64,000 nt of DNA, taken from NCBI RefSeq assembly GCF_009765225.1, contig NZ_VMSF01000001.1, positions 434,001 to 498,000 of the forward strand, written 5' to 3'. The notes under the pieces are model-generated. The model was not told the DNA's origin, made no database searches, and worked only from the letters and a program-made list of their open reading frames with translations. This document shows positions 16,705 to 25,834 of the stretch, piece after piece (the first letter of the stretch is position 1; each line of letters starts with the position of its first letter). The translations under genes were made by a program, and so were the position numbers. Origin of the DNA: Leifsonia sp. AG29. GTDB taxonomy: Bacteria; Actinomycetota; Actinomycetes; Actinomycetales; Microbacteriaceae.

Positions 16705-18798
16705 ATGCCGACGTCTGCCGCACAGACGGTCGAGGTCGACGGCCGTCGCCTCCGGGTCAGCAACCTCGACAAGGTGCTCTACCCCGAGACCGGCACCACG
16801 AAGGCCGACGTCATCGCCTACTACCTGGCCATCGCACCGGCCCTCATCCCGTACGCCGCGAACCGCGCCCTCACGCGCAAGCGCTGGCCGAACGGCGTCG
16901 GCACCGAAGAGGAGCCGCTGCCCGCCTTCTTCGAGAAGGACCTCGGCAACGGCGTGCCCGATTGGGTGCAGCGGCGGACCATCGAGCACTCGTCCGGGCC
17001 GAAGCAGTACCCGCTGGTCGAGGACCGAGCGACGCTGGCATGGCTGGCCCAGGCGGCGGCGCTCGAGCTGCACGTGCCGCAGTGGCAGTTCGCCCGGTCG
17101 GGAGGCGCGCGCAACCCGGACCGCATGGTGCTCGACTTCGACCCGGGACCCGGCGTGGATCTGCCGACGACGGCGGGTGTCGCGCTGCTCGCGAAGGACA
17201 TCCTGGAGGGAATGGGCCTGACGCCCTTCCCGGTCACCTCGGGCTCGAAGGGCATCCACGTGTACGCGGCGCTCGACGGGTCGCTCACCAGCGACCAGGT
17301 GTCGGCGGTCGCGCACGAGCTCGCCCGCGCTCTGGAGGCGGACAACCCGGACCTGATCGTGTCGGACATGAAGAAGTCCCTCCGCGAGGGCCGGGTGCTC
17401 ATCGACTGGTCGCAGAACAACGGCAAGAAGACCACGATCGCGCCGTATTCGCTGCGTGGGAGGCCCCATCCGACCGTTGCCGCGCCGCGCACCTGGGAGG
17501 AGCTGCGCGAGCCCGGCCTCGCGCACCTCCTGTACTCGGAGGTGCTCGAGCGGTACGAGAGCATCGGCGACCCGCTCGCGCCCCTCCTGCGCTCGCGCGA
17601 CGCCGGCCTCGAGCCGACGCCCGAGCACATGGCGAGGTTCGTCTCGACGCCGGAGGCGCAGGACCGGCTCGCGAAGTACCGCTCGATGCGCGATGCGGCG
17701 AAGACGCCGGAGCCCGTCCCCGACGACCTCGGACTCCCTGGATCCGGGCGCTCGTTCGTCATTCAGGAGCACCACGCCCGGCGCCTCCACTACGACTTCC
17801 GGCTCGAGCACGACGGAGTGCTGGTCTCGTGGGCGATTCCGAAGGGCCCGCCGACCGACCCCAAGGTGAATCACCTCGCGGTGCCGACGGAGGACCACCC
17901 GCTCGAGTACGGCACGTTCGAGGGCGAGATCCCGAAGGGCGAGTACGGCGGCGGCCTCGTCAAGATCTGGGACGCCGGCGAGTACGACGTCGAGAAGTGG
18001 AGGGACGGCAAAGAGGTCATCGCGGTCCTGCACGGGCGCCCGGACGGCGGGCTCGGCGGCGAGCCGCGGAGGTTCGCGCTGATCCACACGGGTCAGGCGG
18101 GAGACGAGAAGAACTGGATGATCCACCTCATGGTGGACAAGGCGCACGCGGCGGCGACGGCGGCGCAGCCCGAGCCGGCCCCGATGGGCGTGATGCTTAC
18201 GAAGAGCGCCACCCGCCTCCCCGGCGCGGGCGCCCTGCCGGGAGGGACCCGCTACGAGCCGAGGTGGGACGGCGTCCGCATGGTCGTCACCGCCGCAGAA
18301 GACGGTGCCGTGCAGTTGTGGTCGGCGCAGCAGGAGGCGCTGACCGCCTCCTTCCCCGAACTCGTCGAGGCCGCGGACGGCCAGGTCCCGCCCGGCTGCT
18401 CTGTCGACGGCGTGGCCGTCCGCTGGGCCGGTGAGCGCCTCGACCCAGACTCGCTCGAGCGGCGGTTGACGGCCCCGGCGAAGACCGTCCGCCGCCTCGC
18501 CGACGAGGAACCCGCGAACTACGTCGCTTTCGACCTCCTCACGGTGGCCGGCACGGACCTCCGTGACCGGCCCTACTCGGTGCGCCGACAACTGCTCGAG
18601 GAGCTCGCGAAGGGCTGGACGCCTCCACTCTCGCTCTCGCCGTCCACCGACGACCCTGAGGTTGCGAAGGGCTGGAGGCGCGATCTGGCCCCGGCCGGCA
18701 TCGACGGCGTCGTCGCGAAGGGCGCCGACCAGGCGTACGAGGCTGGTCGGCGGGAGTGGGTCGAAGTCCGAAGTCAGACCGGCGGGCGCACCGGGTGA
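16705..18798 (+). CDS. ligD: LigD-like protein: polymerase + phosphoesterase + degenerate ligase domain
   Basis: A 697-residue homologue of the non-homologous end-joining protein LigD. Residues about 10-300 form the primase-polymerase domain with [15 protein letters not shown] and DWSQNN. Residues about 340-490 form the 3'-phosphoesterase, with [18 protein letters not shown] and GEYGGG. The last ~200 residues are an adenylation domain lacking key groups: motif I reads EPRWDG, with Arg520 in place of the lysine that takes AMP; DGE has become DGV (570); motif V is absent; and the OB-fold domain is missing. Ligation is therefore unlikely. The ATG at 16705 follows GGAAGGAG. No ku gene is in the window. 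Confidence 0.88.
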   Translation: MPTSAAQTVEVDGRRLRVSNLDKVLYPETGTTKADVIAYYLAIAPALIPYAANRALTRKRWPNGVGTEEEPLPAFFEKDLGNGVPDWVQRRTIEHSSGPKQYPLVEDRATLAWLAQAAALELHVPQWQFARSGGARNPDRMVLDFDPGPGVDLPTTAGVALLAKDILEGMGLTPFPVTSGSKGIHVYAALDGSLTSDQVSAVAHELARALEADNPDLIVSDMKKSLREGRVLIDWSQNNGKKTTIAPYSLRGRPHPTVAAPRTWEELREPGLAHLLYSEVLERYESIGDPLAPLLRSRDAGLEPTPEHMARFVSTPEAQDRLAKYRSMRDAAKTPEPVPDDLGLPGSGRSFVIQEHHARRLHYDFRLEHDGVLVSWAIPKGPPTDPKVNHLAVPTEDHPLEYGTFEGEIPKGEYGGGLVKIWDAGEYDVEKWRDGKEVIAVLHGRPDGGLGGEPRRFALIHTGQAGDEKNWMIHLMVDKAHAAATAAQPEPAPMGVMLTKSATRLPGAGALPGGTRYEPRWDGVRMVVTAAEDGAVQLWSAQQEALTASFPELVEAADGQVPPGCSVDGVAVRWAGERLDPDSLERRLTAPAKTVRRLADEEPANYVAFDLLTVAGTDLRDRPYSVRRQLLEELAKGWTPPLSLSPSTDDPEVAKGWRRDLAPAGIDGVVAKGADQAYEAGRREWVEVRSQTGGRTG

Positions 18799-18826
18799 TG
18801 CCGCCCGCGCGACGCAGAAACCCGGC

Positions 18827-20980
18827 TCAGCCGACCGCGTCGAGCGACAGCAGGACGAGACCCTGCGGGAACAGCACGGGCGGCCGCAGACCCGCCGTGG
18901 CGAGGGCCAGCCCGCTGAGCTCCAGCGGCTCGTGCTCCCACGGCAGTGGCGACTGCCCGGGCCGGTCCTGCCGGTTCTCCGGCGCGAGAACCGAAACGGC
19001 GTAGACCCGTTCCGGGTCGAGCCCCGGGATGCGGACCGGCGCGACCGGGTGGCTCGCGCTCGAGGTGACCTGCGTGATCGTGACGAGGGCGCGCGCTCCG
19101 TCCGGCGCGACCACGCCCCGCACGTCGAGGGCCGGGTCGGCGACGTCGGAGTGGAGGGGGCGACCGGCGGCGATGAGCTCCCGCACCTCCTTGTACCGCT
19201 CGACCCAGGCGGCGATGCGGTCGAGAGCCGGCCGGTCGAGCCGGGTGAGGTCCCACTCGATGCCGAAGTGGCCGAACAGGGCGACGCCCGCGCTCAGCTC
19301 GAGCGACACCGTGCGGCCGGTCGAGTGGACGACCGGGCTCGTGAGGTGCGCGCCCATCAGCTCAGGAGGCACGACCAGGCCCGTGTATTTCTGGATGGTC
19401 AGTCGCTCGAGCGGGTCGAGGCAGTCGCTCGTCCAGATGCGGTCGGTGTGCTCCAGGATGCCGAGGTCGACGCGCGCGCCTCCCGAAGCGCAGGTCTCGA
19501 TCTCGAGTCCGGGGTGCCGTTCCTTGAGGGAGGCGAGCAGCCGGTAGAGCGCGAGGACGCCGTCGTGCACACGGGCGCGGCCGCCGGGTCCGTCGCCAGG
19601 CTCCGTCACATCGCGGTTGTGGTCCCACTTGAGGTAGGCGATGTCGTACTCCTGGAGGAGCGCCTCCAGTCGCTGCTCGATGTACGCGTAGGCGTCGGGA
19701 TTGGCGAGGTCGAGCACGTACTGCTGTCTGCCCGCGACGGGGAGGTCGTTCCGTCCGCGCAGGAGCCAGTCGGGGTGCTCGCGGGCGAGGTCGCTGTCGA
19801 GGTTCACCATCTCGGGCTCGACCCAGAGGCCGAACTCCATGCCCAGCTCGTGCACCCGGTCGACGATCGGGTGCAGGCCGTCGGGCCACACGGTGGTGTC
19901 GACGAACCAGTCGCCGAGTCCGGCGGTGTCGCCGCGGCGGCCCGAGAACCAGCCGTCGTCGAGCACGTAGCGCTCGACGCCGACGGAGGCGCCGGCCTCG
20001 GCGAGCTCGATGAGTCGGCTCAGGTCGTGGTCGAAGTAGACGGCCTCCCAGGTGTTCAGCGTCACAGGGCGGGGTCGCGACGGGTGACCGGGTCGGCTCC
20101 GGAGCTCCCGGTGGAACCGTCCCGACAGCTCGTCGAGCCCGTCGCCCCACGAGCCGATGACCCAGGGCGTCGTGTAGGCGCCTCCCGCCGCCAGCGTGCC
20201 CTCACCGGGGAGGAGGAGCTCGCCGCCCGCGAGGAACGAGTCGCCGGTCGTCGTCCGCTCGGCGAGGACCCGGTGGTTGCCGCTCCAGGCCACGTGGATC
20301 GCGTGCACCAGTCCGCGCTCGAAGCCGAAGGCGCGGACGCCGGCGGCGAGCAGGAGAGTCGAGTCGGCACCCGGGCGGCCGCGGCGGCTCTCCCGGAGGT
20401 GCGTGCCGTAGGTGAAGTCGCGGCGCTGCGGGAACCGCTCGCGGAGGTGGTGCCCGGTGGTGTCGAGGATCTCGGCCGTGTCGGTCGGCACCGGGAACGC
20501 GAGGAGGAGGTCGTCGAGCACGAACGGCGTCTCGGCGGTGTTGTGAAGCGTGGCGCGCTGCTTCAGGAGGCCCGCGTCGGTGACCTCGAGCTCCACGGTG
20601 ACCGAGATCCCCGCCTCCGTGTCGGCTCCGTTCACGGTGACCGAGCTGCCACGCGCCTCCATTGCCGTCGTCGAGAAGAGCAGGTCGAAACCGCGGCCGT
20701 CCGGGCGGTGCCCGGCGATGCCGGGGGTGGCGCTCCACCCGGTCGCGTCCGTCGCGAGCAGAGAGAGCTGAGGAGTGCGGTCGAGACCGCCCGACACGCG
20801 CTGCGGACGCGCGGCCAGCGCGACAGCGGCAGCGTCCGCGGCGGCGAGTTCGGCACCCCAATAGACGATCCCCGGCAGCCCGGTGTCGCGCGCCTCGAGG
20901 ATGAGGCTCGTGCCGCCGTTGCGGAGGTGGACGGTGTCGGGCGCGGGGGCCGTGCCGGCGTGCTGATCGCTTCGTCGCAT
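18827..20980 (-). CDS. Alpha-galactosidase, GH36
   Basis: A 717-residue cytoplasmic glycoside hydrolase releasing terminal alpha-galactose from oligosaccharides such as melibiose or raffinose. The GH36 nucleophile lies in YLKWDHNRD and the acid/base Asp in TSDCLD. The segments RYVLDDGWF and WVEPEMVN are typical. Length is normal, with no signal peptide. The gene is divergent from a ROK regulator across an AT-rich region, so regulation by galactoside availability is likely. Confidence 0.92.
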   Translation of the reverse strand: MRRSDQHAGTAPAPDTVHLRNGGTSLILEARDTGLPGIVYWGAELAAADAAAVALAARPQRVSGGLDRTPQLSLLATDATGWSATPGIAGHRPDGRGFDLLFSTTAMEARGSSVTVNGADTEAGISVTVELEVTDAGLLKQRATLHNTAETPFVLDDLLLAFPVPTDTAEILDTTGHHLRERFPQRRDFTYGTHLRESRRGRPGADSTLLLAAGVRAFGFERGLVHAIHVAWSGNHRVLAERTTTGDSFLAGGELLLPGEGTLAAGGAYTTPWVIGSWGDGLDELSGRFHRELRSRPGHPSRPRPVTLNTWEAVYFDHDLSRLIELAEAGASVGVERYVLDDGWFSGRRGDTAGLGDWFVDTTVWPDGLHPIVDRVHELGMEFGLWVEPEMVNLDSDLAREHPDWLLRGRNDLPVAGRQQYVLDLANPDAYAYIEQRLEALLQEYDIAYLKWDHNRDVTEPGDGPGGRARVHDGVLALYRLLASLKERHPGLEIETCASGGARVDLGILEHTDRIWTSDCLDPLERLTIQKYTGLVVPPELMGAHLTSPVVHSTGRTVSLELSAGVALFGHFGIEWDLTRLDRPALDRIAAWVERYKEVRELIAAGRPLHSDVADPALDVRGVVAPDGARALVTITQVTSSASHPVAPVRIPGLDPERVYAVSVLAPENRQDRPGQSPLPWEHEPLELSGLALATAGLRPPVLFPQGLVLLSLDAVG

Positions 20981-21020
20981 TGAATACTTTTAGCTTGAAA
21001 GAAATAGGATTGTCAAGAAC
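20981..21020. promoter_or_regulatory. AT-rich divergent promoter/operator, galactosidase and ROK genes
   Basis: A distinctly AT-rich stretch contains CTTT-N7-AAAG (20987-21001) and a TAGGAT -10 candidate for the ROK gene at 21005-21010. On the other strand TAAAAG lies six bases before the galactosidase ATG. ROK repressors bind such AT-rich dyads, so this is a likely operator. Confidence 0.45.
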
Positions 21021-21087
21021 GGGCGCCCCGCGCGCCAGGCGCGGGCGGGCGCCGTGCCAGGATGATGCCCGATCGAGAGGAGGCGCC

Positions 21088-22233
21088 ATGAAGCCGCAAG
21101 AGCTCCGCGCCGAGCTCGCCCGCGCCGTCCTTATGCACGGGCCGATCTCGCGGACCGAGCTCGCAGACCGCCTCCAGCTGTCGCAGCCCTCCCTGACCCG
21201 CTTGAGCAAGCCCTACCTCGACGCGGGCCTGTTCATCGAGCTCGACGCCCAGCCGGACGGGAGCGTCGGCCGGCCCACCCGACCGCTCGACATCCGGCGC
21301 GACGCCGCCCGCATCGTCGGCGTCAAGCTGACCGGCGAGGCCGCGATCGGCGTGCTCACCGACCTGCGCGCCGACGTGCTGTCGGTTCAGGAGCGCCCCC
21401 TCCCGTCGCACGAGGTGGCCGAAGTCGTCGCCGAAGTCGCCGCGCTCGTGTCGGCGCTCGCCGCCGGAGGGGAGCGCCCGGCGGGCCTCGGCGTCACCGT
21501 GGGCGGTCGCGTCGCGCGTGACCGGCTGGTGACCCGCGCACCCTTCCTGGGCTGGAGGGACGTCGAGCTGGCCGATCTCCTCGAAGAGGCCACGGGCATT
21601 CCGACGGTCGTCGAGAACGACGTGGTCGGTCTCACCGAAGCGGAGCACTGGTTCGGCCTCGCAAGGGGTCTCGCCGACTTCTCGCTCATCACGATCGGCG
21701 TCGGCGTCGGCTACGGTCTCGTCGTGCACGACCGCGTGGTCTCGACCCCCGACACGGGCCTCGGGCTCGGCGGCCACATCCCGCTCGATCCCGCTGGGCC
21801 ACGGTGTTTCGAGGGTCATCCTGGGTGCACCACGGCGATGCTGAGCATCCCCAGCATCGAGGCGCAGGCTGCGGCCGCTCTCGGCCGCAGCACTCCCTAC
21901 GAGGAGGTGCTCGAACTGGCCCACGATGACGGGTCGCCGGTCGCCCCTATCGTCCACCGCGCGGCGTGGGCGCTCGGCCGGCTCATGGGGCTGAGCGCGA
22001 ACCTGACGATGCAGCCGGTCATCGTGCTCTCGGGCGATGGCATCGCCCTGTGGGAGCACGAGAGCGAGCGGGTGCTCGCCTCCCTCCGCGCCGATCGCGA
22101 CCCCGAGGCGCTTCCGGTGGAGGTGCGGGTCGACACCTCCGGCTTCGAGGCGTGGTCGCGGGGTGCGGCCGCGCTCGCCATCCAGTCGTACCTCGGTGCC
22201 CGGAGCACGGGCGCGATGCTTCACACGGCGTAA
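21088..22233 (+). CDS. ROK family transcriptional regulator
   Basis: A 381-residue sugar-responsive regulator. The N-terminal winged helix reads ELARAVLMHGPISRTELADRLQLSQPSLTRLSK (about 7-40); the C-terminal two-thirds is the ROK kinase-like sensor with GVTVGGRV and ENDV. The family zinc motif CxCGxxGC is incomplete, seen only as CFEGHPGC, so one cysteine is missing. The ATG at 21088 follows GAGAGGAGG. It probably represses the divergent alpha-galactosidase and itself. Confidence 0.9.
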   Translation: MKPQELRAELARAVLMHGPISRTELADRLQLSQPSLTRLSKPYLDAGLFIELDAQPDGSVGRPTRPLDIRRDAARIVGVKLTGEAAIGVLTDLRADVLSVQERPLPSHEVAEVVAEVAALVSALAAGGERPAGLGVTVGGRVARDRLVTRAPFLGWRDVELADLLEEATGIPTVVENDVVGLTEAEHWFGLARGLADFSLITIGVGVGYGLVVHDRVVSTPDTGLGLGGHIPLDPAGPRCFEGHPGCTTAMLSIPSIEAQAAAALGRSTPYEEVLELAHDDGSPVAPIVHRAAWALGRLMGLSANLTMQPVIVLSGDGIALWEHESERVLASLRADRDPEALPVEVRVDTSGFEAWSRGAAALAIQSYLGARSTGAMLHTA

Positions 22234-22315
22234 CCCGGCCTGGCCGGCCCGACCCACGGCCCCTATTCTTCCTCGCACCCGGTCGTGAGCCGGGTCCGGA
22301 GAGATGGGGGTCACG

Positions 22316-22558
22316 ATGTCCGACCACGAGAGCGAGCACGGCCCGGCGCCGATCGTCGTCGGAGTCGTCAGCCTCCTGCTCGCCGCGGCGGCCGTGGCGA
22401 GCCTCTTGACGGCCTCGGCTGCGACGCCCGGCGTGACGGCCACGGCCGCACTGCTGCTCCTCGGAGCCGGCTACGGCGTCGCGGTGTCCGTCGTCTCGCT
22501 GGTGCGCCGGGGCCGGTCAGCGTCGGACGCGGTAAGCGAGGAGAGCGCGGCGGAGTAG
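22316..22558 (+). CDS. Small two-helix membrane protein
   Basis: An 80-residue protein with two hydrophobic helices (about residues 12-35 and 40-62) and a charged tail; no family recognised. The start is either the ATG at 22316, after a GGGGG stretch, or the ATG at 22304, after GGAGAG. A TATTCT -10 candidate lies near 22264. Its 3' end overlaps the convergent chelatase gene by 88 bp, so one of the two ends may be overextended. Confidence 0.55.
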   Translation: MSDHESEHGPAPIVVGVVSLLLAAAAVASLLTASAATPGVTATAALLLLGAGYGVAVSVVSLVRRGRSASDAVSEESAAE

Positions 22559-23232
22559 CGGTCGCGGGCGACGGCCACGAGCTCCCACTCCGGTTCGCGC
22601 CCCGCGCGGAGGAGCGGCTCCGTGACGAGGTCCGCCCCCGACTTGTGCACCAGATCCTGGAAGTAGCCCGGCGCGAGCAGGTAGCTCGCGGCGACGACAC
22701 GCGCGCCGCCCGACGACGAGGCGCTCCGGGCGACCGCCGTGGGGAGGTTCGGCTCGGCGGCGCTCAGGAAGCCGACCGTCACGGACCGCCCGGCCGTCTG
22801 GCACAACAGCAGCCCCGCCTCCCGCCCGTCGTCCACGCCGTCCGCGTCGCTCGACCCGGCGACGGCCAGCACGATGCTGTCCGCGGGAGTCGCGCCCGCC
22901 TCCAGGATCCGCCGCCGGAGGAGGGCGCCGAGCCGGACGTCGGGCCCGAGCGCACCCGCGACGACGACGCGGTCGCCGAAGGGCGCGACGGCTTCCGGGA
23001 TGTCGTGCCCGAGGTGATACCCGCGGCTGAGCAGGAGCGGCAGGACGATGACGGAGGCGTCCGCCGGCAGGGCGCCCAGCGCCTCCGCCAGGTCGGGCTG
23101 CTGCACGTCGACGAACGCGTGCGCCGCCAGGTCGGCGCCGATCTGCCCGTGGACGGCGGCCGCGAAGTCGGCGACGGCGCGCTGGCCCACGGGGTCGGAC
23201 GTCCCGTGCGAGACGGTCAGGAGCGCGATCAT
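22471..23232 (-). CDS. Sirohydrochlorin chelatase (CbiX/SirB-like)
   Basis: A 253-residue two-domain CbiX-type protein: LLTVSHGTSDPVGQ at the start with the metal-binding His, LPLLLSRGYHLGHDIP in the middle, and VVAASYLLAPGYFQD in the second domain. In this context it most likely inserts iron into sirohydrochlorin to make siroheme for sulfite and nitrite reductase. The ATG at 23232 is preferred over the one at 23250; CATCCT lies six bases upstream. It is divergent from the sulfite reductase operon, which encodes the methyltransferase making its precursor. Confidence 0.85.
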   Translation of the reverse strand: MIALLTVSHGTSDPVGQRAVADFAAAVHGQIGADLAAHAFVDVQQPDLAEALGALPADASVIVLPLLLSRGYHLGHDIPEAVAPFGDRVVVAGALGPDVRLGALLRRRILEAGATPADSIVLAVAGSSDADGVDDGREAGLLLCQTAGRSVTVGFLSAAEPNLPTAVARSASSSGGARVVAASYLLAPGYFQDLVHKSGADLVTEPLLRAGREPEWELVAVARDRYSAALSSLTASDADRPRRTSETTDTATP

Positions 23233-23296
23233 GGCCCCAGGATGCCGCATCGGGCGCGCCCGGTTTCCACATTGCGTCCATTTATTACCGGCCGCC

Positions 23297-23326
23297 TTCC
23301 GTCGCGCACTGCGTTCGTCCTAGGTT
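23297..23326 (+). promoter_or_regulatory. Candidate promoter of the sulfate-assimilation operon
   Basis: TTCCGT (23297-23302) and TAGGTT (23321-23326) are separated by 18 bp. This would give a leader of about 50 bases before the GTG at 23385. No known sulfur-regulator site was recognised; a perfect CGGGCGCGCCCG palindrome sits at 23251-23262. Confidence 0.4.
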
Positions 23327-23384
23327 CGCTTCCCGATCCGCCTCGCCGCGGACGACCCGCCTCCGGGCGGAGGAAGGACCACCC

Positions 23385-25097
23385 GTGACGATCTCCGAGC
23401 AGGACCGGCCGGCAGCCCCGGCCCGCCCCCGCCGCACCGATGCGCGCCCCAACGGCCAGTGGGCCGTCGACGGCCGCGCGCCGCTCAACGCCAACGAGGC
23501 GTGGAAGCAGGAGGACGGCGGCCTCGCCGTCCGCGAGCGGATCGAGAACGTCTACGCGGCGGGCGGGTTCGCCTCCATCAACCCCACCGACCTGCACGGC
23601 CGGTTCCGCTGGTGGGGCCTCTACACGCAGCGGAAGCCCGGGATCGACGGCGGCAAGACGGCAACGCTCGAGCCGCACGAGCTCGAGGACGAGTACTTCA
23701 TGCTCCGCGTCCGCATCGACGGCGGCCAGCTGACGACCGAGCAGCTGCGGGTCATCGCCGGCATCTCGACCGAGTTCGGGCGCGACACGGCCGACCTGAC
23801 CGACCGGCAGAACATCCAGCTGCACTGGATCCGCGTCGAGGACGTGCCCGAGATCTGGCGCCGGCTGGAGGCGGTCGGGCTCAGCACGACCGAGGCCTGC
23901 GGCGACGTGCCGCGCGTCATCCTCGGCTCGCCCGTCGCGGGGATCGCGGCCGACGAGCTGATCGACCCGACCCCGCTCATCGACGAGATCGCCGACCGCT
24001 TCCTCGGCGACCCCGAGCTCGCGAACCTCCCGCGCAAGTTCAAGACCGCCATCAGCGGGCACCCCAGCCAGGACGTCGCCCACGAGATCAACGACGTCTC
24101 GTTCGTCGTCGTGGAGCATCCCGAGCTGGGCGTCGGGTTCGACCTCTGGGTCGGCGGCGGCCTCTCGACGGCGCCGCGCCTGGCCGAGCGCCTCGGCGCC
24201 TTCGTGCCCGCCGAGCGGGTGCCCGAGGTGTGGCACGGCGTGGTGCAGATCTTCCGCGACTACGGCTACCGGCGCCTCCGCAACAAGGCGCGCCTCAAGT
24301 TCCTGCTCGCCGACTGGGGCACCGCGAAGTTCCGGGAGGTGCTCGAGACCGAGTACCTCGACGCCCCGCTCCCCGATGGGCCCGCTCCCGCGGCACCCAA
24401 GACCGTGGGAGACCACGTGGGCGTCCACCGCCAGAAGGACGGCCGCTACTTCATCGGCGTCACGCCGTTCGTCGGCCGTGTCTCGGGGAGCACCCTCGCC
24501 GCGCTCGCCGACCTGCTCGAGCGCCACGGCTCCTCCCGGCTGCGCACCACGCCGCACCAGAAGATCCTCGCGCTCGACATCCCGGAGGAGGAGGTCGAGC
24601 AGGTCGTCGCCGAGCTCGACGCCCTCGGGCTGTCGGCGCGGCCGAGCGTGTTCCGCCGCGGCACCATCGCCTGCACCGGCATCGAATTCTGCAAGCTCGC
24701 GATCGTCGAGACGAAGGTGACCGCGACGACGGCTGTCCGGGAGCTGGAGAAGCGACTGGAGGGACTGGACCTGCCGGCTCCGCTGAGCCTCCACGTCAAC
24801 GGCTGCCCGAACTCGTGCGCCCGGATCCAGACGGCCGACATCGGGCTGAAGGGCCAGCTCCTCCCGGACGGGAACGGCGGCCAGGTGCCAGGGTTCCAGG
24901 TCCACCTCGGCGGCGGCCTCGCCTCCCGCAACCGCGACGAGGCGGGACTCGGCCGCACCGTCCGCGGCCTCAAGGTCTCCGCCGACGGCATCGCCGACTA
25001 CGTCGAGCGCATCGTGACCCGCTATCTCGCCGACAAGGCGGAGGACGAGACCTTCGCCCAGTGGGCGCACCGAGCAGATGAGGAGGCGCTGGCATGA
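23385..25097 (+). CDS. sir: Ferredoxin-dependent sulfite reductase
   Basis: A 570-residue siroheme enzyme of the nitrite/sulfite reductase family, reducing sulfite to sulfide with six electrons. The [4Fe-4S]/siroheme cysteines are C430, C436, C474 and C478, in ACTGIEFC and NGCPNSC. Two ferredoxin-like half domains and two repeat domains are present in normal order. The cys genes downstream mark it as sulfite rather than nitrite reductase. The GTG at 23385 follows AGGAAGGA. It heads an operon and overlaps cysH by 4 bp. Confidence 0.92.
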   Translation: MTISEQDRPAAPARPRRTDARPNGQWAVDGRAPLNANEAWKQEDGGLAVRERIENVYAAGGFASINPTDLHGRFRWWGLYTQRKPGIDGGKTATLEPHELEDEYFMLRVRIDGGQLTTEQLRVIAGISTEFGRDTADLTDRQNIQLHWIRVEDVPEIWRRLEAVGLSTTEACGDVPRVILGSPVAGIAADELIDPTPLIDEIADRFLGDPELANLPRKFKTAISGHPSQDVAHEINDVSFVVVEHPELGVGFDLWVGGGLSTAPRLAERLGAFVPAERVPEVWHGVVQIFRDYGYRRLRNKARLKFLLADWGTAKFREVLETEYLDAPLPDGPAPAAPKTVGDHVGVHRQKDGRYFIGVTPFVGRVSGSTLAALADLLERHGSSRLRTTPHQKILALDIPEEEVEQVVAELDALGLSARPSVFRRGTIACTGIEFCKLAIVETKVTATTAVRELEKRLEGLDLPAPLSLHVNGCPNSCARIQTADIGLKGQLLPDGNGGQVPGFQVHLGGGLASRNRDEAGLGRTVRGLKVSADGIADYVERIVTRYLADKAEDETFAQWAHRADEEALA

Positions 25098-25834
25098 CCG
25101 CCACGAACCTGGGCAGCACGACCGTCCGCCCCGACGGGCTGCGCCCGGCCGACGAGCTGCGCGACATCGCCCGCCGCGGCGCGCGCGAGCTCGAGAGGGC
25201 GACCGCGGAGGAGATCGTCGCCTGGGTCGCCGATGAGTTCGCGGTCGAGCGGACAGCGGTGGCGTGCTCGATGGCCGACGCGGTCCTCCCGCACCTGGTC
25301 TCCACGGCCTTGCCGGGCGTCGACGTGCTCTTCCTCGACACCGGTTACCACTTCGTAGAGACGTACGCGACGCGCGACGAGGTCGCCCGTTCCCTCGACG
25401 TGACGGTCGTCGACGTGCTGCCCCGGCAGACCGTCGCCGAACAGGATGCCGAGTTCGGCGCGGAGCTCTTCGCGCGCGACCCCAACCTCTGCTGCGCCCG
25501 TCGCAAGGTCGAGCCGTTGCAGCGCGCGCTCGCGGGCTACGAGCTGTGGTTCACAGGCGTTCGCCGGGAGGAGGCGCCCACGCGCGCCGAGACTCCCGTC
25601 ATCGCCTGGGACGAGAAGAACGGCCTCGTGAAGGTCAACCCGCTCGCCGCCTGGACGTTCGACGAGTTGCTCGACTACGCGACCGCCAAGGCCGTCCCCC
25701 TGAACCTCCTCCTGTCGAACGGGTACCCCTCGATCGGCTGCGAGCCGTGCACGAAGCCGGTCGCGCCGGGCGAGGACCCGCGATCCGGCCGGTGGGCCGG
25801 GCTCGCCAAGACGGAATGCGGGCTCCACCTGTGA
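25094..25834 (+). CDS. cysH: Adenylylsulfate (APS) reductase CysH
   Basis: A 246-residue reductase converting APS to sulfite with thioredoxin. Paired cysteines C133-C134 and C216-C219 bind a [4Fe-4S] cluster, marking the APS-type enzyme rather than the PAPS-type, and the catalytic C242 sits in the C-terminal ECGLHL. The absence of an APS kinase gene nearby agrees with direct use of APS. ATGA overlap with the sulfite reductase gene. Confidence 0.94.
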   Translation: MTATNLGSTTVRPDGLRPADELRDIARRGARELERATAEEIVAWVADEFAVERTAVACSMADAVLPHLVSTALPGVDVLFLDTGYHFVETYATRDEVARSLDVTVVDVLPRQTVAEQDAEFGAELFARDPNLCCARRKVEPLQRALAGYELWFTGVRREEAPTRAETPVIAWDEKNGLVKVNPLAAWTFDELLDYATAKAVPLNLLLSNGYPSIGCEPCTKPVAPGEDPRSGRWAGLAKTECGLHL

